In this document: positions 20,430 to 31,019 of the stretch, piece after piece | How positions within the stretch are numbered: position 1 is the first letter of the stretch | How the letters are laid out: each line of letters opens with the position of its first letter | Origin: Labia minor | Lineage: Eukaryota; Arthropoda; Insecta; Dermaptera; Spongiphoridae | Length of the DNA stretch: 64,000 bases | Assembly (NCBI GenBank): GCA_963082975.1 | Contig: OY720349.1 | Coordinates: 50,325,962 to 50,389,961 of the forward strand | Direction of reading: 5' to 3' | Position numbers and translations under genes: made by a program | Notes under the pieces: generated by a model | What the model saw: only the letters and a program-made list of their open reading frames with translations | What the model was told of the DNA's origin: nothing | Database searches by the model: none

Positions 20430-21292
20430 TTATTACTAGATTACTTAACCAAAGATAAATAAATATAATAATGGCATTTCACAAGTAAAAAATAAAAATT
20501 GCTCTTTTAATGCCAATTTACAAGAAAATATGAATACTTATATAAAACTAATTAATATAAAATATTTTTAATATATATTAATTATTATAAATACAAAAAA
20601 ATAATTATTAATTTATATAAAATTCAAATGACAAAGAAAATAGTTTATATTTCAAGGATATTTTGTTTTTGTTTGTTATTCATAAACTAGAAACTCTTTA
20701 ATAAGTAGTAATAATGTATTGTTTTTTTTGATAATCCCATATAAATCAAAATTATAGACAAAAGTACCGTTTGAATAGCACCCTCGTGGTTAAAGGAAAT
20801 TAGAGATAGGGTTTGAAATATTAACTGAGGATTGAAAGATCCATTTCGTATACATTTAAATTATCAAGTTAGAAAGAAAGACTGTTTTAATATACCTGGT
20901 ACACGAAAAGCTTACATATTTAACATTATAATTTGAATCTTGTATGGAACTTATTCAAACAAGAATTAATTAATCATGTCAAATGCTATCATGTATTATG
21001 AATTCATATTATATATAAGGTATTATAATTCTTATTTAATATGATTAAAAAAAAAATCGTTTCAAAAGTTGTATTAAAAGTTAAAAATTAAATATAATAT
21101 AAATAGTTAAATATTATAATAAACTGAATTTTCGCCAGAAGGGCTTTGAGTATTCGGTTATTATTTAGATCTATATACAGTTATATAATTTTTATTTTAT
21201 TATTTTTTTTTATAAATTAATATTTCATCTTGAAAATAAAACATAGTTCGTCGATTATTTCATTCAATATAATATATATATATATATATATA
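20430..21292. other. AT-rich stretch without recognisable gene
   Basis: Nothing supportable was seen apart from short AT simple repeats leading into the Helitron at 21,293. Confidence 0.6.
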
Positions 21293-21557
21293 TCTTCTTA
21301 TATATAAAATTCTCGTGTCACAAAACTTTGAAATCATACTCCTCCGAAACGGCTGGACCGATTCTTATGAAATTTTTTATGCATATTCAGTAGGTCTCAG
21401 GGCATGTCAGACTTCTTTTATTAAACCGCTAATTGCTAAGGTGTGTCCAGGGGGTGCTAATTAATTAAAAATAGTTTAGTTACCATACTAGATCATAGAG
21501 GCGCTGGTGACGAAAATTTGACATGTATGTATATCGTAATAGAAGACTTGAAACCAA

Positions 21558-21630
21558 AGTGGTTCGTGGGTGAACCGTCTAAGGCGTTATCTTATGACTT
21601 TGCACTCTCAGTTCGAAGCTCGCAAAGGCA
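21558..21630 (+). pseudogene. tRNA-like sequence inside the Helitron
   Basis: GTCTAAGGCG resembles the end of the D-arm of tRNA-Leu, and GTTCGAAGCTC about 40 nt later resembles the T-loop or B box. Acceptor and anticodon stems do not form convincingly, so this is a tRNA-derived relic rather than a tRNA gene. Confidence 0.35.
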
Positions 21631-21784
21631 CATTTTATTTTAAGTATTATATATTTTTTATACAAATTTTTATTATTTTAATATTTTATTAAATAATTTT
21701 ATTTTATTAAATTAATTTTATTAAATTAAATTTTATTTTATTAAATTAATAATTATGTCAATTAATTTTTTCTGCATAAATAAA

Positions 21785-21862
21785 CATATATAAAAAACTA
21801 TAGAGATGGGACAGGGTAGGAGTTAGATGGTTATAGCTCAGAATAGGGACACTCGGAGGGGT
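21785..21862 (+). pseudogene. LINE tail fragment captured in the Helitron
   Basis: GGGTAGGAGTTAGATGG and TAGCTCAGAATAGGGACAC match the C-terminal end of the LINE copies at 51.0 kb (minus) and 63.5 kb. Only the last part of the ORF is present. Confidence 0.6.
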
Positions 21863-21921
21863 ACAGGGGGCGGAGCCCCTGTCTAGGTGTGGAGAGCGCC
21901 GAAGGCGCTCGGAGCAGCTAG

Positions 21922-24424
21922 TATATATATAATCTTATACGTAAGAATGTTGTATGATAATGAAGAAGTAATGATTAAGAAAAAAGATAATATAAATAAG
22001 ATTATATTTTATAAACCAATGAATCTAGATTAGAAATTATAATCATAATGGGGGAAATGATATATATTGCTCTAGAATTTATATATATAAGCTATCACGA
22101 ACACATTTGCTTAATGAAAAAAAATGGAAAGAACAAAAATAACTTAATTACCTATAGAATCAATTTGATTAGCATGCATTTTAAATAATTAACTGGTAAT
22201 TTTTTAGACAAGAAATATTTCTTTTTTTTTAATTATATAAATTTAAAAATAAAAAACGAATAATCATGTAGTTATATTTTCGATTTATTTATTCCTTTTT
22301 ATTCTTCTCATTCTTTTCAAGAAAATATTAGTTTATATTTAGAAATAAATATCAATAAGTGATTAATTGATTAATAGGGGTATATTTCTAAATTAAAAAT
22401 AATGAAAATTGTTACTATTTATTTATAATTAAAACTTTGTTTAAAAATATAATTAGGAGGAGAGTTTTTTCAATTCAAAAGCTTTATGTTTGGGTGTTGC
22501 CAGGATTATATATAATAATTGTTTATATATCTCAGGAGTATATTTAACTCCATAAATTTCATTGGCATGTTAAGACTATATATATAACATTTGAGAATTG
22601 TATCTAGCATGTTACAGCAGCATTTTCGTTATTAATTTTACACTTATTGGTAATTTTTCTAAAAAACCGATTTAACGATTCATCAATTCATCAATGTCAA
22701 ATAGTATTATTTTTAATTTCAGAAAGATTTTATCTTCTTTGAAGAACTCTTTGAGAGCTTAAATGTCAAATTGTCGGTAGGGTTTCATTTTAAGCAGTTT
22801 ATTTATTTATTTTAGATACCTAAGGTACCAACAATGCTAATAGTACTAAAATATGAATATATGAATAAATAAAGCAATTAAAATTGTTCATAAAATAATA
22901 TTATAAGTGAAAGTGTGTAATCAAGGGTGATTTTTAATTCCTTCGATAATAATCTTTGTGGGGTATTTTATTATTTGAATTTATTTTTAAAATTTTATTA
23001 TTTAATAAAAAAGATCTTAAAAATTATTACAGAATTTTTTTCTAAAAATTAAAGATAAAATTAAGATGATCCGCATTTAAATAATAGCGAGGTCCATGGG
23101 GAATAATGAGATGTTGAGCTGAATCATTTCCTCCAACGAAAATCTTTTAAGAATCCGGCTTCTCTCTTCCTCTCCCCCATCACCCAAACCAACTCCCCGT
23201 TCCATCCACCGTCTTTAAACACTCGAGCAAATTGGCAAGGATCAGTCAGTTTTAAAGGACAATCAAACGAGAAATGAGCAGGTCTTAAAGGGGGGCTTAT
23301 CCAACACAATAAGCACGAAGCTGTTGCATCTACCCCACCCATTAACACTCTTATGAACGTACCCACTGATAACATTAATATTATTGACTTATTTACACTA
23401 TAAATCATACCTTATAATTATGTATACATATTTAGATTTAGATAAATGATTAAACTAAATTAAAGTTCATTTCAGATAATAACAAATGATATACAAATTC
23501 ATATCGATCTAAATATGCAAATTTCTTATTAAAAAGGGAAAATTGGATTCGAATATCGTAATTGAGACTAGATCTAGTATGATTTTATTATAAAAATTTG
23601 ATCACATACCATATGTATAAAAGTAATCCTGTAATTCGTATAATTGTCTTTAAATTAATTTAATCTATCTTTAATCTATTACTATTTTGTTGATTTTTAA
23701 ATATATACATTTACAATTATTTTAAATGAATTAAAATTAAAAACAAAAAATAAAAAAAATTATGAAAATGTTTGAGAAAATAAAATACAAATGAGTCCTC
23801 CTATCAGATGTCTTTAATTGAATGAACTTAGACACAAAAAAATAAGTGCAAGTTCACTTGTGATAATCATCCGACATGTGTCTTTTGTTTTATTGAACTC
23901 ATTATCTCATGTTGTTGTCAACATCTGTGTAGAAAAAGAGAATTCAAAATTATTTAACTTGAACAAGTAATGAAAACTTTACTTGGAAATTCATACAATT
24001 AGAAATTAATTGAAATCTTTAGTTTAAAAAAAATAAAAATATATTTCTTAAAAAAGCTGAAAAAATGTAGCCATTGATTGAATAGTAGGATATTGCCAAT
24101 ATCCATGAAGTTAAAGTTTTCATTTCATATTGCCCTTTCAAATTTAATTAAAATGTCAATTAATCATAATTTCAGACAGAGGGTGCAGTCATTGATATGC
24201 CGAACTGAATTTTCTTCCAATTAAAAAGTAATTTGAGATTAATTTGAAATATGCAAACAATAAATATTTAAACAGAAAATAATATTTTAATAATTTTATA
24301 TATCATAAGTTAATTAATATTTATGAAATATATTACAAAAATATTAAAAACTGTAAGGTATTTTTATTATTTAATTATTGCCCAATAAAAAAAATAAAAA
24401 ATATACAAAAAAATTATAATATAA
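21922..24424. other. AT-rich stretch with one possible coding relic
   Basis: Mostly AT-rich sequence with no recognised gene or repeat. The only notable part is the less AT-rich block at about 23,100-23,400, listed separately. Confidence 0.55.
23124..23408 (-). pseudogene. Possible LINE C-terminal zinc-knuckle relic
   Basis: A 94-codon minus-strand frame contains CLLCWISPPLRPAHFSFDC, a CX2CX9HX4C pattern followed by P. This resembles the C-x-x-C...H-x-x-F-x-CP motif near the C-terminus of several LINE ORF2 proteins. The rest is not recognisable and no RT is adjacent. It could equally be a chance pattern in a GC-richer unique segment. Confidence 0.25.
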
Positions 24425-24467
24425 ATCTAATCTTATTATGCTAGCTAAAATTATATATATATATATA

Positions 24468-25317
24468 AAGGGTGTTTCTTTTAGAGCTATAGAACTTTAA
24501 ATTGCAATAAAACAACGATTGACATGAATTTTATTTATACGAAAGATAATCTTGAGGCATTACATTTTATATATGATTTCTGGCATATGACCGCCACGGC
24601 TGACTCGGATGTAGTCCAATTTTCGATAACTTTTTCCAACATTTGTGGCCGTATATCGACAATGCGAATGTTGTCTTCCAAATGGTCAAGCGTTTGTGGC
24701 TTATCCGCATAGACCAATGACTTTACATAGCCCCACAGAAAGTAGTCTAGCGGTGTTAAATCACAAGATCTTGGAGGCCAATTCACAGGTCCAAAACGTG
24801 AAATTAGGCGGTCAGCAAACGTGTCTTTCAATAAATCGATTGTGGCACGAGCTGTGTGACATGTTGCGCCGTCTTGTTGGAGCCACAGCTCCTGGACATC
24901 ATGGTTGTTCAATTCAGGAATAAAAAAGTTAGTAATCATGGCTCTATACCGATCACCATTGACTATTCGGGTCTTCCTCCTACGCTCTACAGAACAATAG
25001 CTTCTTCTGTACCGTACGGCTTCTCTGGGAATGCGAGTTATCAATAAGAGTAAACGTTATGCGAAAACGTTCCATGGTTAATCGAATTAACTGCTCTGAT
25101 GGACGATTTTGTCGACATTAAAATGTACGTAGTGCACGACGTATTCCGCACAGAACCATTACTTTCGAAATAAAATTGCACTATTTGCAAGCGTTGTTCA
25201 GACGTGAGTCTATTCCAAACCAAACTGAGAATAAATCACTTGACAGCTGTTAAATCGGTCGTCAACTTGAACAGTAATGCCAACTTAAAGTTCTATACCT
25301 CGAAAAAAAACACCCTT
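24468..25317 (-). mobile_element. Internally deleted mariner-family element (DD41D, rosa-like)
   Basis: Terminal inverted repeats begin AAGGGTGTTTCTTTT at the left and, on the other strand, AAGGGTGTTTTTTTTC at the right. Both continue into TATAGAACTTTAA, about 33 bp with a few mismatches, and are flanked by TA. The unit is 850 bp against the usual 1.3 kb or so. The encoded minus-strand transposase lacks its middle third. It can no longer move by itself but retains both ends. Confidence 0.88.
24535..25223 (-). pseudogene. mariner transposase, internally deleted
   Basis: The N-terminus (25,223 onward) reads MVWNRLTSEQRLQIVQFYFES, a helix-turn-helix start, and then shifts frame. Pieces such as NRPSE and RFRITFTLIDN are visible in other frames. 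A deletion then joins the DNA-binding region to VNGDRYRAMITNFFIPELNN. The C-terminal catalytic part has LQQDGATCHTA (second Asp) and CDLTPLDYFLWG (third Asp) with 41 residues between, hence DD41D as in the rosa group. The first catalytic Asp is lost in the deletion. A small deletion after ENWT shifts the last residues. Inactive. Confidence 0.85.
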
Positions 25318-25460
25318 TATATAGATATGTAAATGGTTCTCAAAAATCGCTCTAAGGATTTTTTTGAAATTCACACCAGAGATAGTATTTATAAAGAAAA
25401 ATTGAGTTTTATTGATCACATCTCTGGGAAAAACCATCTTCATTAGTTTTGCATGGTATT

Positions 25461-26865
25461 AAATTCAGAAAACTACTACCCGGTACTACAAGATTATATT
25501 CAAAAAACTAAATTCCTGCATACATTATATTTGGTTAAATAGTTAAATCACTCTTTAATTCATGAAATTTATTTAAACAAACTAACAATTTTATTAAATA
25601 CTTTGGTTATTTGGTTAATATCCTTCAAAAGTTTTGTTTCATTTTTTTTTTTGATGAATATTTTTTAAGGGTTTGCTATTAGTTCCTTTCTGAAAGTAAT
25701 AGAATATTTTTTTACAGAATTATAATTGTTAGTATAATGTTTGTATTGAGTTTGAAAAAAAATATATAGAATAAGAAATAAAGTGTGATAAAGTGGACAG
25801 TAAAAAGCGTATATAAATGTTATCCAAAAAAAAAATTATCCAAAACTTATTTAATGACTCTCACTAAACTAGTTCAAAAAACTGCCCTCTAATTGTTGGA
25901 AAAAGAGTATAATTTTCTTTGTCATTTTTTTCATTATTAAGAAATGATTAATGAGATTCAAAGATGATTAAACATGGTAATTAGAAATAATTTCTTTGAC
26001 TATATCAGTAAACAGATAGAATAAAGACACTCCTAGTTTGATTCTTATAATATAGAAATGGCAAACCAGCAAGTGGCACGTTTGAAAAATTTGTCTTTTT
26101 CAATAAAATGAATTAAAATTTAATAATTCATTCTTAATTTATAATTTATTATATAAATTTAGAACTGATTATTTACTTATCTTAGGAGGTTAACAAAAAC
26201 CAGCAAAATGTAGGTTTTCATTGTGGGCACTACAATTTATTAGTAACATATAAACCTAAATTATGTTTATCAGTATTTTTCAAAGTACTTTTCAAACAGT
26301 ATTTTTTCTACGTGAGACATATCTTTGTTCAAAATTTTTTAGAGTTGTACCACTCGATAGAAAAGAAAAGAAAATGTAGTGAATAAAACTAAAAATAATA
26401 AATATATATATATAATTATTATACATGTATTCATGTGGATATGAAAAACCAATATATTTTCAATGTAAACATTCAAAACAATTTTTTATATGTACATAAT
26501 TAAAATAATAATATTATTAAATAATTAATAAATTATTATTTTATTATATTATTATTTAATATTTAATAATATTTCTTCGTCATTTTTAAGTATACCAATT
26601 CAATTTTTTAAACGTATAAAATGATAACAATTTTATGATTTGGAACTGAACTCACGTCTTATAGTTTGAAAATAAAGTGTGGTTTTATTGTTTTTTAAAA
26701 AAAAAGAATATCCGATTAGGAAAAGTTTTTTTCTAAAAGGAGATTATCGAACTTCATTATTATTTAAATAGAATATAGAATAGAAAGATATTTTTTCAGT
26801 CAGTCTATTGAAAACTATTAAAAAAGTGAGTGATGTGATTTTTTCTTTTGCATTTAATTGTATTT
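25461..26865. other. AT-rich stretch without recognisable gene
   Basis: No gene or known element recognised. A CAGCAAAATGTA string near 26,200 also occurs near 35,087 and may mark the outer part of the duplication described below. Confidence 0.55.
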
Positions 26866-27292
26866 GTTTTTCTTAAATTCCTAACACTCATCATTTACCC
26901 TCTTTCTTATTATAGGTAAAATTTAAATTTATATTTAAAGTTATATCCCACTCTTCAAACAATTCATAATTTAAAAAATTTAAACAATTCCCATCCCATC
27001 TCCACCACTACATTTTTTCAAAATATAATAATTTCAATAATGAACTTTAAAAAAAATTTCAATAAAATTTAATTTTTATAAAATGCGTTTTTACAATTTT
27101 TTTACTGATTTATTACCATAATATATATTCCATATATTTATTTATTGTCATAAATAATATTATTAAATAATATTTTCAAAAATTTATACATATTTTGAAT
27201 CTTATTTATGTTATTTACTAATTTGTTTTATATTTTTTTTTTTCTGTTGTTACAAATCTTATCTAACCTTACATAATTTCTTATTTATCTAG

Positions 27293-27379
27293 GCGAGAGA
27301 GATGATACATCAATTCAAATCTTCGAGTTGGTTTTCATTTCTAATCTCCGTGATATATCAATCTTATATTAAATCCGAG
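27293..27379 (+). other. Candidate exon in duplication copy 1
   Basis: An 87-nt block follows a pyrimidine-rich TTTCTTATTTATCTAG and ends at GAG before GTTAGT. The counterpart at 37,396-37,469 (74 nt) follows TTCTTTTTTATCCAG and ends at GAG before GTCAGT. In copy 1 one frame is open throughout (29 codons), but the 13-nt length difference shifts the frame, so coding use in both copies is unlikely. A noncoding RNA or a decayed gene is possible. Confidence 0.3.
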
Positions 27380-27446
27380 GTTAGTATTTATTATTAATTT
27401 GATTTTTAATTCAATCAAATTTATTTATTTATTTATTTAATTTCAG

Positions 27447-27488
27447 ATTACATTTTTCAAAAATAGGATCGAGACAGAAGAGAGAAAG
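27447..27488 (+). other. Second candidate exon in duplication copy 1
   Basis: A 42-nt block after ATTTAATTTCAG and before GTATTT, ending CAGAAGAGAGAAAG. The counterpart at 37,890-37,942 (53 nt) has the same AG and GT borders and the same last 16 bases. The lengths again differ by a number not divisible by three. Confidence 0.28.
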
Positions 27489-27627
27489 GTATTTTTAGAA
27501 TTGGTAGGTTTCGATGCATTACACGGGAAGGGTGGCTAATATATGGATTATTTTGTTGTTAAGGATTGTACTCTCTTCTGTCGAGGGATGCATTTTTTCA
27601 TCCTATTAGGTTGATGCATAACTATCT

Positions 27628-27832
27628 GGAAAGCAGAACAGTCATTTCTCGATCTCAACAAAATTTTTTTTGCAATTTCAAATCAGGTGATACCAGCCTG
27701 GAGGATAAGCCAGGATGAGGTTGGCCATCAAATTTCGATGATCAAGCTATGTGGTATATGTGGTGGGTCAGAAGAAAAATCACATCTATTGAAAAGTTCG
27801 TTGAGATCGAGAAATGACTGTCCATCCTTTCC
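27628..27832. mobile_element. MITE with about 32-bp terminal inverted repeats
   Basis: The left end GGAAAGCAGAACAGTCATTT and the right end on the other strand GGAAAGGATGGACAGTCATTT both continue TCTCGATCTCAAC. About 27 of 32 positions match. It is 205 bp long and non-coding. Confidence 0.75.
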
Positions 27833-27839
27833 CTAAGGG

Positions 27840-28082
27840 GTAGGGAGATCAAACGTCCCGGTTTTCAGGGATTGTCCCGATTTTAGGTGCTCTGTCCCGG
27901 CGTTCAAAAAAGGTCTTCGGGACAGTCTATTGTCCCGGTTTTTAAATATTTAGGTCCGACGAACGTTTTCTCACAATCAGTTTGGCTCTTATTTTTGATT
28001 TTTCATTCAATATGGCTCTAAAAAAAAAGTAAATTTTTTTACAAATGTCCCGGTTTAGTGTTTTCGAAATATGGTCACCCTA
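27840..28082. mobile_element. MITE with GTAGGG(T/A)GA(C/T)CA termini
   Basis: The left end is GTAGGGAGATCAAACG followed by TCCCGG. The right end on the other strand is GTAGGGTGACCATATTTCG followed by AACACTAAACCGGGACA. Repeated TGTCCCGG strings fill the interior. CTAAG(G/A)-type sequence borders both sides and may be a target duplication. A partial relative lies at 48,140-48,235. Confidence 0.7.
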
Positions 28083-28489
28083 CTAAGAGATAGAGCATAA
28101 TATGGCGAAAAGGATTATAATTTTCGACACGCATTTTTCCAAAACAATAGTAAAGATTATTTTCATACAAAAATAATAAACGAAACCCTACTTTTCATTG
28201 ATGAAACCTCCAATAAAACCGCCGGATTATTATGCATCAAACAAATACTAATTGATAGATTAGATTGGAATTAATAAATAAAAAAGCGCGGGTGGATAAT
28301 ATAGGGTTGAGTCTCATTAATTACATGGCTTGCATGTTAGGTATGAATTTTGCCTTTTTGTATTGCTGAGATCGTAGTTGATTTGGATTTTGATGTAGAT
28401 TTTTCATTTAATTAATAATTTAAAAAATAATAGAATATCGCGATTATTTTCTTTATCTTTTTATTTTCATTTTGAAATATAATTACAAT

Positions 28490-29675
28490 ATATTGAAGAA
28501 AATATTTCAGATGTTAAATCTATTGTTAACAATAATATATAAGTATTATTAATAAATTATCATATTTGTAAAAATTAGTTGAACCTATCGCCTAAAAAAT
28601 TGCTATTTATTATATAAAACAAGTCATAATACATGTTTAGAATTTAAAAAATTATGCATTAACTTATTTTTTTTAATTTTGATAATCATATATTAATTAT
28701 TCTACATTTACTGACTTTCCAGCTCGTTTTAATACTGTTCAAGTTTCTCTAACTCCGGTTCGGGCTCCACAGGTTACATTTATGCAATTATTTCTAATTT
28801 AATATATTATATATAAATGTATAGTTCCACTAAGCAACATTTCGAATGAAGGATAAATTTATGTTGAGACAAGTCGCATAACGATTTTAGTTTTTCTTTT
28901 ATACATCTCCTTTTTACAATTTAAATGAGTCTTTGAGGAAAAAAGGTAGTTTTTTCCTGATAGTGAAAACAATTCTATTGTGGTACTTTAGTTTCTTTAT
29001 AATAATTTTCTAAAACTTTTGTGACACGGACATACAAAAAGATTCGCCATCCCTGTCATAATATAAAGATAAATATGGAAAAATTTCCAGAAAAAATAAA
29101 TATATACACAGTAAAGAATAATATACTATTTTTAGAAATATATAAAAAAATAATAATTTTATTAGATAGAAACATTTAAATTTGGAAAAAAAGAATTATT
29201 TTCTACTTATATCTTTATTTCAAATTGTTTAAAATTTATTTTTAAAAAAATATATAATTAATCTCAAAAAGAAAATGATAATATAATGTCGAAATAGTTT
29301 CATTCAATTATTACCTATTCCAATTTGTAAGTCATTAATACTCTCTCGCGTTTAATAAGAAATTTAGATTAAAATTTAAATAATATGTAAATATATATTA
29401 AAGATAAAGATGAGATGAAAATTGTGTTTCTTTTGAAAAGAAAAAAAAAGGATAATCTGTTCTTTATTAATATTCGTTCTGCGCATTCGTGGGACTCATT
29501 CTTCAAAGGACAATGTTTATTTACGTTACCTACAAATCCATTCAATAACGTAAAAGGAATTTGCCTAGAGTAAACGGGAATGAATGATTACTCTTTTGGA
29601 ATATATCTTGCACAATGGGAAAATATGAAATTCTATACTATTTTGTATCAATAAGTTTTCATTAGGGTCTAAGGA
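28490..29675. other. AT-rich stretch without recognisable gene
   Basis: No supported gene. Small GC-richer islets at 28,720-28,790 and 29,460-29,600 show no motif that I recognise. Confidence 0.55.
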
Positions 29676-29698
29676 CATAATGAAGATACAGGATCCAC

Positions 29699-29896
29699 AT
29701 GAGACCTCGAGGTCCGTTGTCCTCTACGTTGCGTCGGCGCCCTCCAAGGGCTCCGATCAATACAAGCCAAGGGCCTTCCTTTGCTGCCTGCTTGCTAGCT
29801 TTCTGCCTAGTCCTAGCAGCAGCCCTTTCTCATTTATATACAACAAATTCCAATGCGAAAGTCGAAATAGAGAAGAAATACAAAAGAAGAAAATAA
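29699..29896 (+). CDS. Small ORF with a predicted membrane segment (uncertain)
   Basis: A 65-codon frame in a GC-rich islet (29,680-29,860) that stands out from its AT-rich surroundings. It starts MRPRGPLSSTLRRRPPRAP, an Arg/Pro-rich stretch. A hydrophobic run of about 20 residues follows (about 36-55, FAACLLAFCLVLAAALSHLY), then a polar Lys-rich end. This layout would fit the first exon of a type II membrane protein, with an intron beginning somewhere after the hydrophobic run. No strong donor site was seen. An overlapping frame (29,680-29,955) is open too, so coding is unproved. I do not recognise a family. Confidence 0.25.
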   Translation: MRPRGPLSSTLRRRPPRAPINTSQGPSFAACLLAFCLVLAAALSHLYTTNSNAKVEIEKKYKRRK

Positions 29897-30610
29897 CATC
29901 ACTAGAGAAAATGGATAATAGATTCCTGAACGATGATTACTTTGCACCCAGATAGTTGGATACGATATCGCTGAGTTGGATCTGAAAATTTGTCTCCCCT
30001 TCAGCCCCTTTGTAAGTTTTTTCTCCTTGTTCCTCTTTTCCATTACCATGGATGATTGCACTACATTCAACACGAATATTGGTGACCACCTGTGAGAGTG
30101 TATCGCTTTATCGGCTACCTTTAATTATCCTTTGAATTATGTTATGAACAACTTTTTCAAATTATTATATCCTTTCATAGGAATGAAAATTATGCTAATG
30201 TCATTTCATTTGTCTTTTTCAAATGGTATAACGGTTATAAAAATTAAAAATAAATTTTCACTAGTATAATTTAATTATTTGACTTACCGAAGTGAATTAA
30301 AAATAACTGGAGAGATGAATGAGGTTAATGAAGAAAGAGAGAACTTATAAAAAAAAGTAAGTTAAGAGGTAGTAGTCAAAAAGAGAAAAAATCGAGCCGC
30401 TGCTCATATCTTAAACCTTTATAAATTACTTTGTGTAAAATAATTATAAATAAATAAATAATTACTTCGATATATAATTAAGACTAGCTTTCGAGGAGAA
30501 GAGAAGAAAGTGCATATAAAAAAATCAAGATTTCTAAAATAATAATGCCATAATTATCTTAATTACTACATAGGTACATAAATGTGACTTCTATTTTTAC
30601 AATATATATA

Positions 30611-31013
30611 TAAGTTAAGGATCTGTATCCGGGGGTTTCGTTTTTAAAAAAACGGTTTTGGAAGAAAAAGTACAAGTTACTCTTTCTTAAGTTTATTTAT
30701 TAAAATAATCAATAATACAGATAATACAGAACCGATTACAGTACATATGAAATACTAGTTATATGAATTTTATAGTAGATTATAACAATGCAGGTAATCT
30801 TTTAGATGATTCCTGAACGATCAATAGATAATCACTTTGATTATCTATTGAGATCAAATGCAGGTGATTCGCAATGAATCACTGAGCAAAGTTGACTAAG
30901 AACTGGCTATGGGGTCAAGAAGCCGTCTTATATAATGTAATTTAGTGCTGCACTTGCAGAAATCATGACGTCATGAATTCTACTGGCGTTTCAGGAACTG
31001 GGTCCATAACTTA
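30611..31013. mobile_element. Non-autonomous element with hairpin-rich interior
   Basis: Termini TAAGTTAAGGATCTGTATCC and, on the other strand, TAAGTTATGGACCCAGTTCC agree at 14 of 20 positions and are flanked by TA repeats. The interior holds a 13-bp perfect hairpin (30,822-30,850), a 7-bp hairpin (30,864-30,882) and a CRE-like palindrome ATGACGTCAT (30,965-30,974). No ORF. The element class is not clear. Confidence 0.45.
30822..30850. repeat. Perfect 13-bp inverted repeat (hairpin)
   Basis: CAATAGATAATCA, a 3-nt spacer, then TGATTATCTATTG. Flanking GATC extends the stem further with one bulged A. Confidence 0.9.
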
Positions 31014-31019
31014 TATATA

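Larger units (their letters stand above)
21293..21921 (+). mobile_element. Complete non-autonomous Helitron (629 bp)
   Basis: The 5' end is TCTTCTTATATATAAAATTC with A before it, followed by the CTCGTGTCAC and TCCTCCGAAACGGCTGGACC blocks typical of arthropod Helitron starts. The 3' end is CTAG (21,918-21,921) with T after it, and a perfect 7-bp hairpin GAGCGCC-GAA-GGCGCTC at 21,894-21,910. Insertion is between A and T with no target duplication, as the family requires. No Rep/helicase is encoded, so it needs enzymes in trans. It carries a tRNA-like segment and a piece of the AP-endonuclease LINE tail. Confidence 0.88.
24425..25460 (+). repeat. Repeat family E, copy 2, interrupted by a mariner
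   Basis: The left flank (CTTATTATGCTAGCTAAAAT) and right flank (GGTTCTCAAAAATCGCTCT, TTTGAAATTCACACC) match contiguous sequence at 8510-8690. The mariner at 24,468-25,317 therefore inserted into an older repeat, and 8.5 kb shows the empty site. Confidence 0.65.
27611..28240. mobile_element. Nested insertion with TTGATGCATAA termini
   Basis: Sequence starts TTGATGCATAACTA and ends, on the other strand, TTGATGCATAATAA. The segment between is missing from duplication copy 2, which reads CCTACTAATCC without it and so provides an empty site. It contains two further palindromic units (27,628-27,832 and 27,840-28,082). No ORF is present. Confidence 0.5.
26866..28490 (+). repeat. Diverged segmental duplication, copy 1
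   Basis: Blocks at 26,880-27,140, 27,240-27,610 and 28,245-28,490 match, in the same order and orientation, 35,165-35,420, 37,340-38,110 and 38,110-38,700 (with gaps). Shared strings include TTATTATAGGTA, TCTTCGAGTT, GTATTTATTATTAATTTGAT, CAGAAGAGAGAAAGGTA, GCCTTTTTGTATTGCTGAGA and CGTGATTATTTTCTTTA-type sequence. No known transposable-element family is recognised in it. AG and GT dinucleotides are kept around two short blocks, as for exons. The copies differ by many indels, so the duplication is old. Confidence 0.7.

Noticed and set aside
21558-21630. Functional tRNA gene
   Set aside because: B-box-like and D-arm-like strings are present but acceptor and anticodon stems do not pair, and the sequence lies inside a Helitron.
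24645-25047. Plus-strand ORFs over the mariner (24,524-25,047)
   Set aside because: Shadows of the minus-strand transposase.
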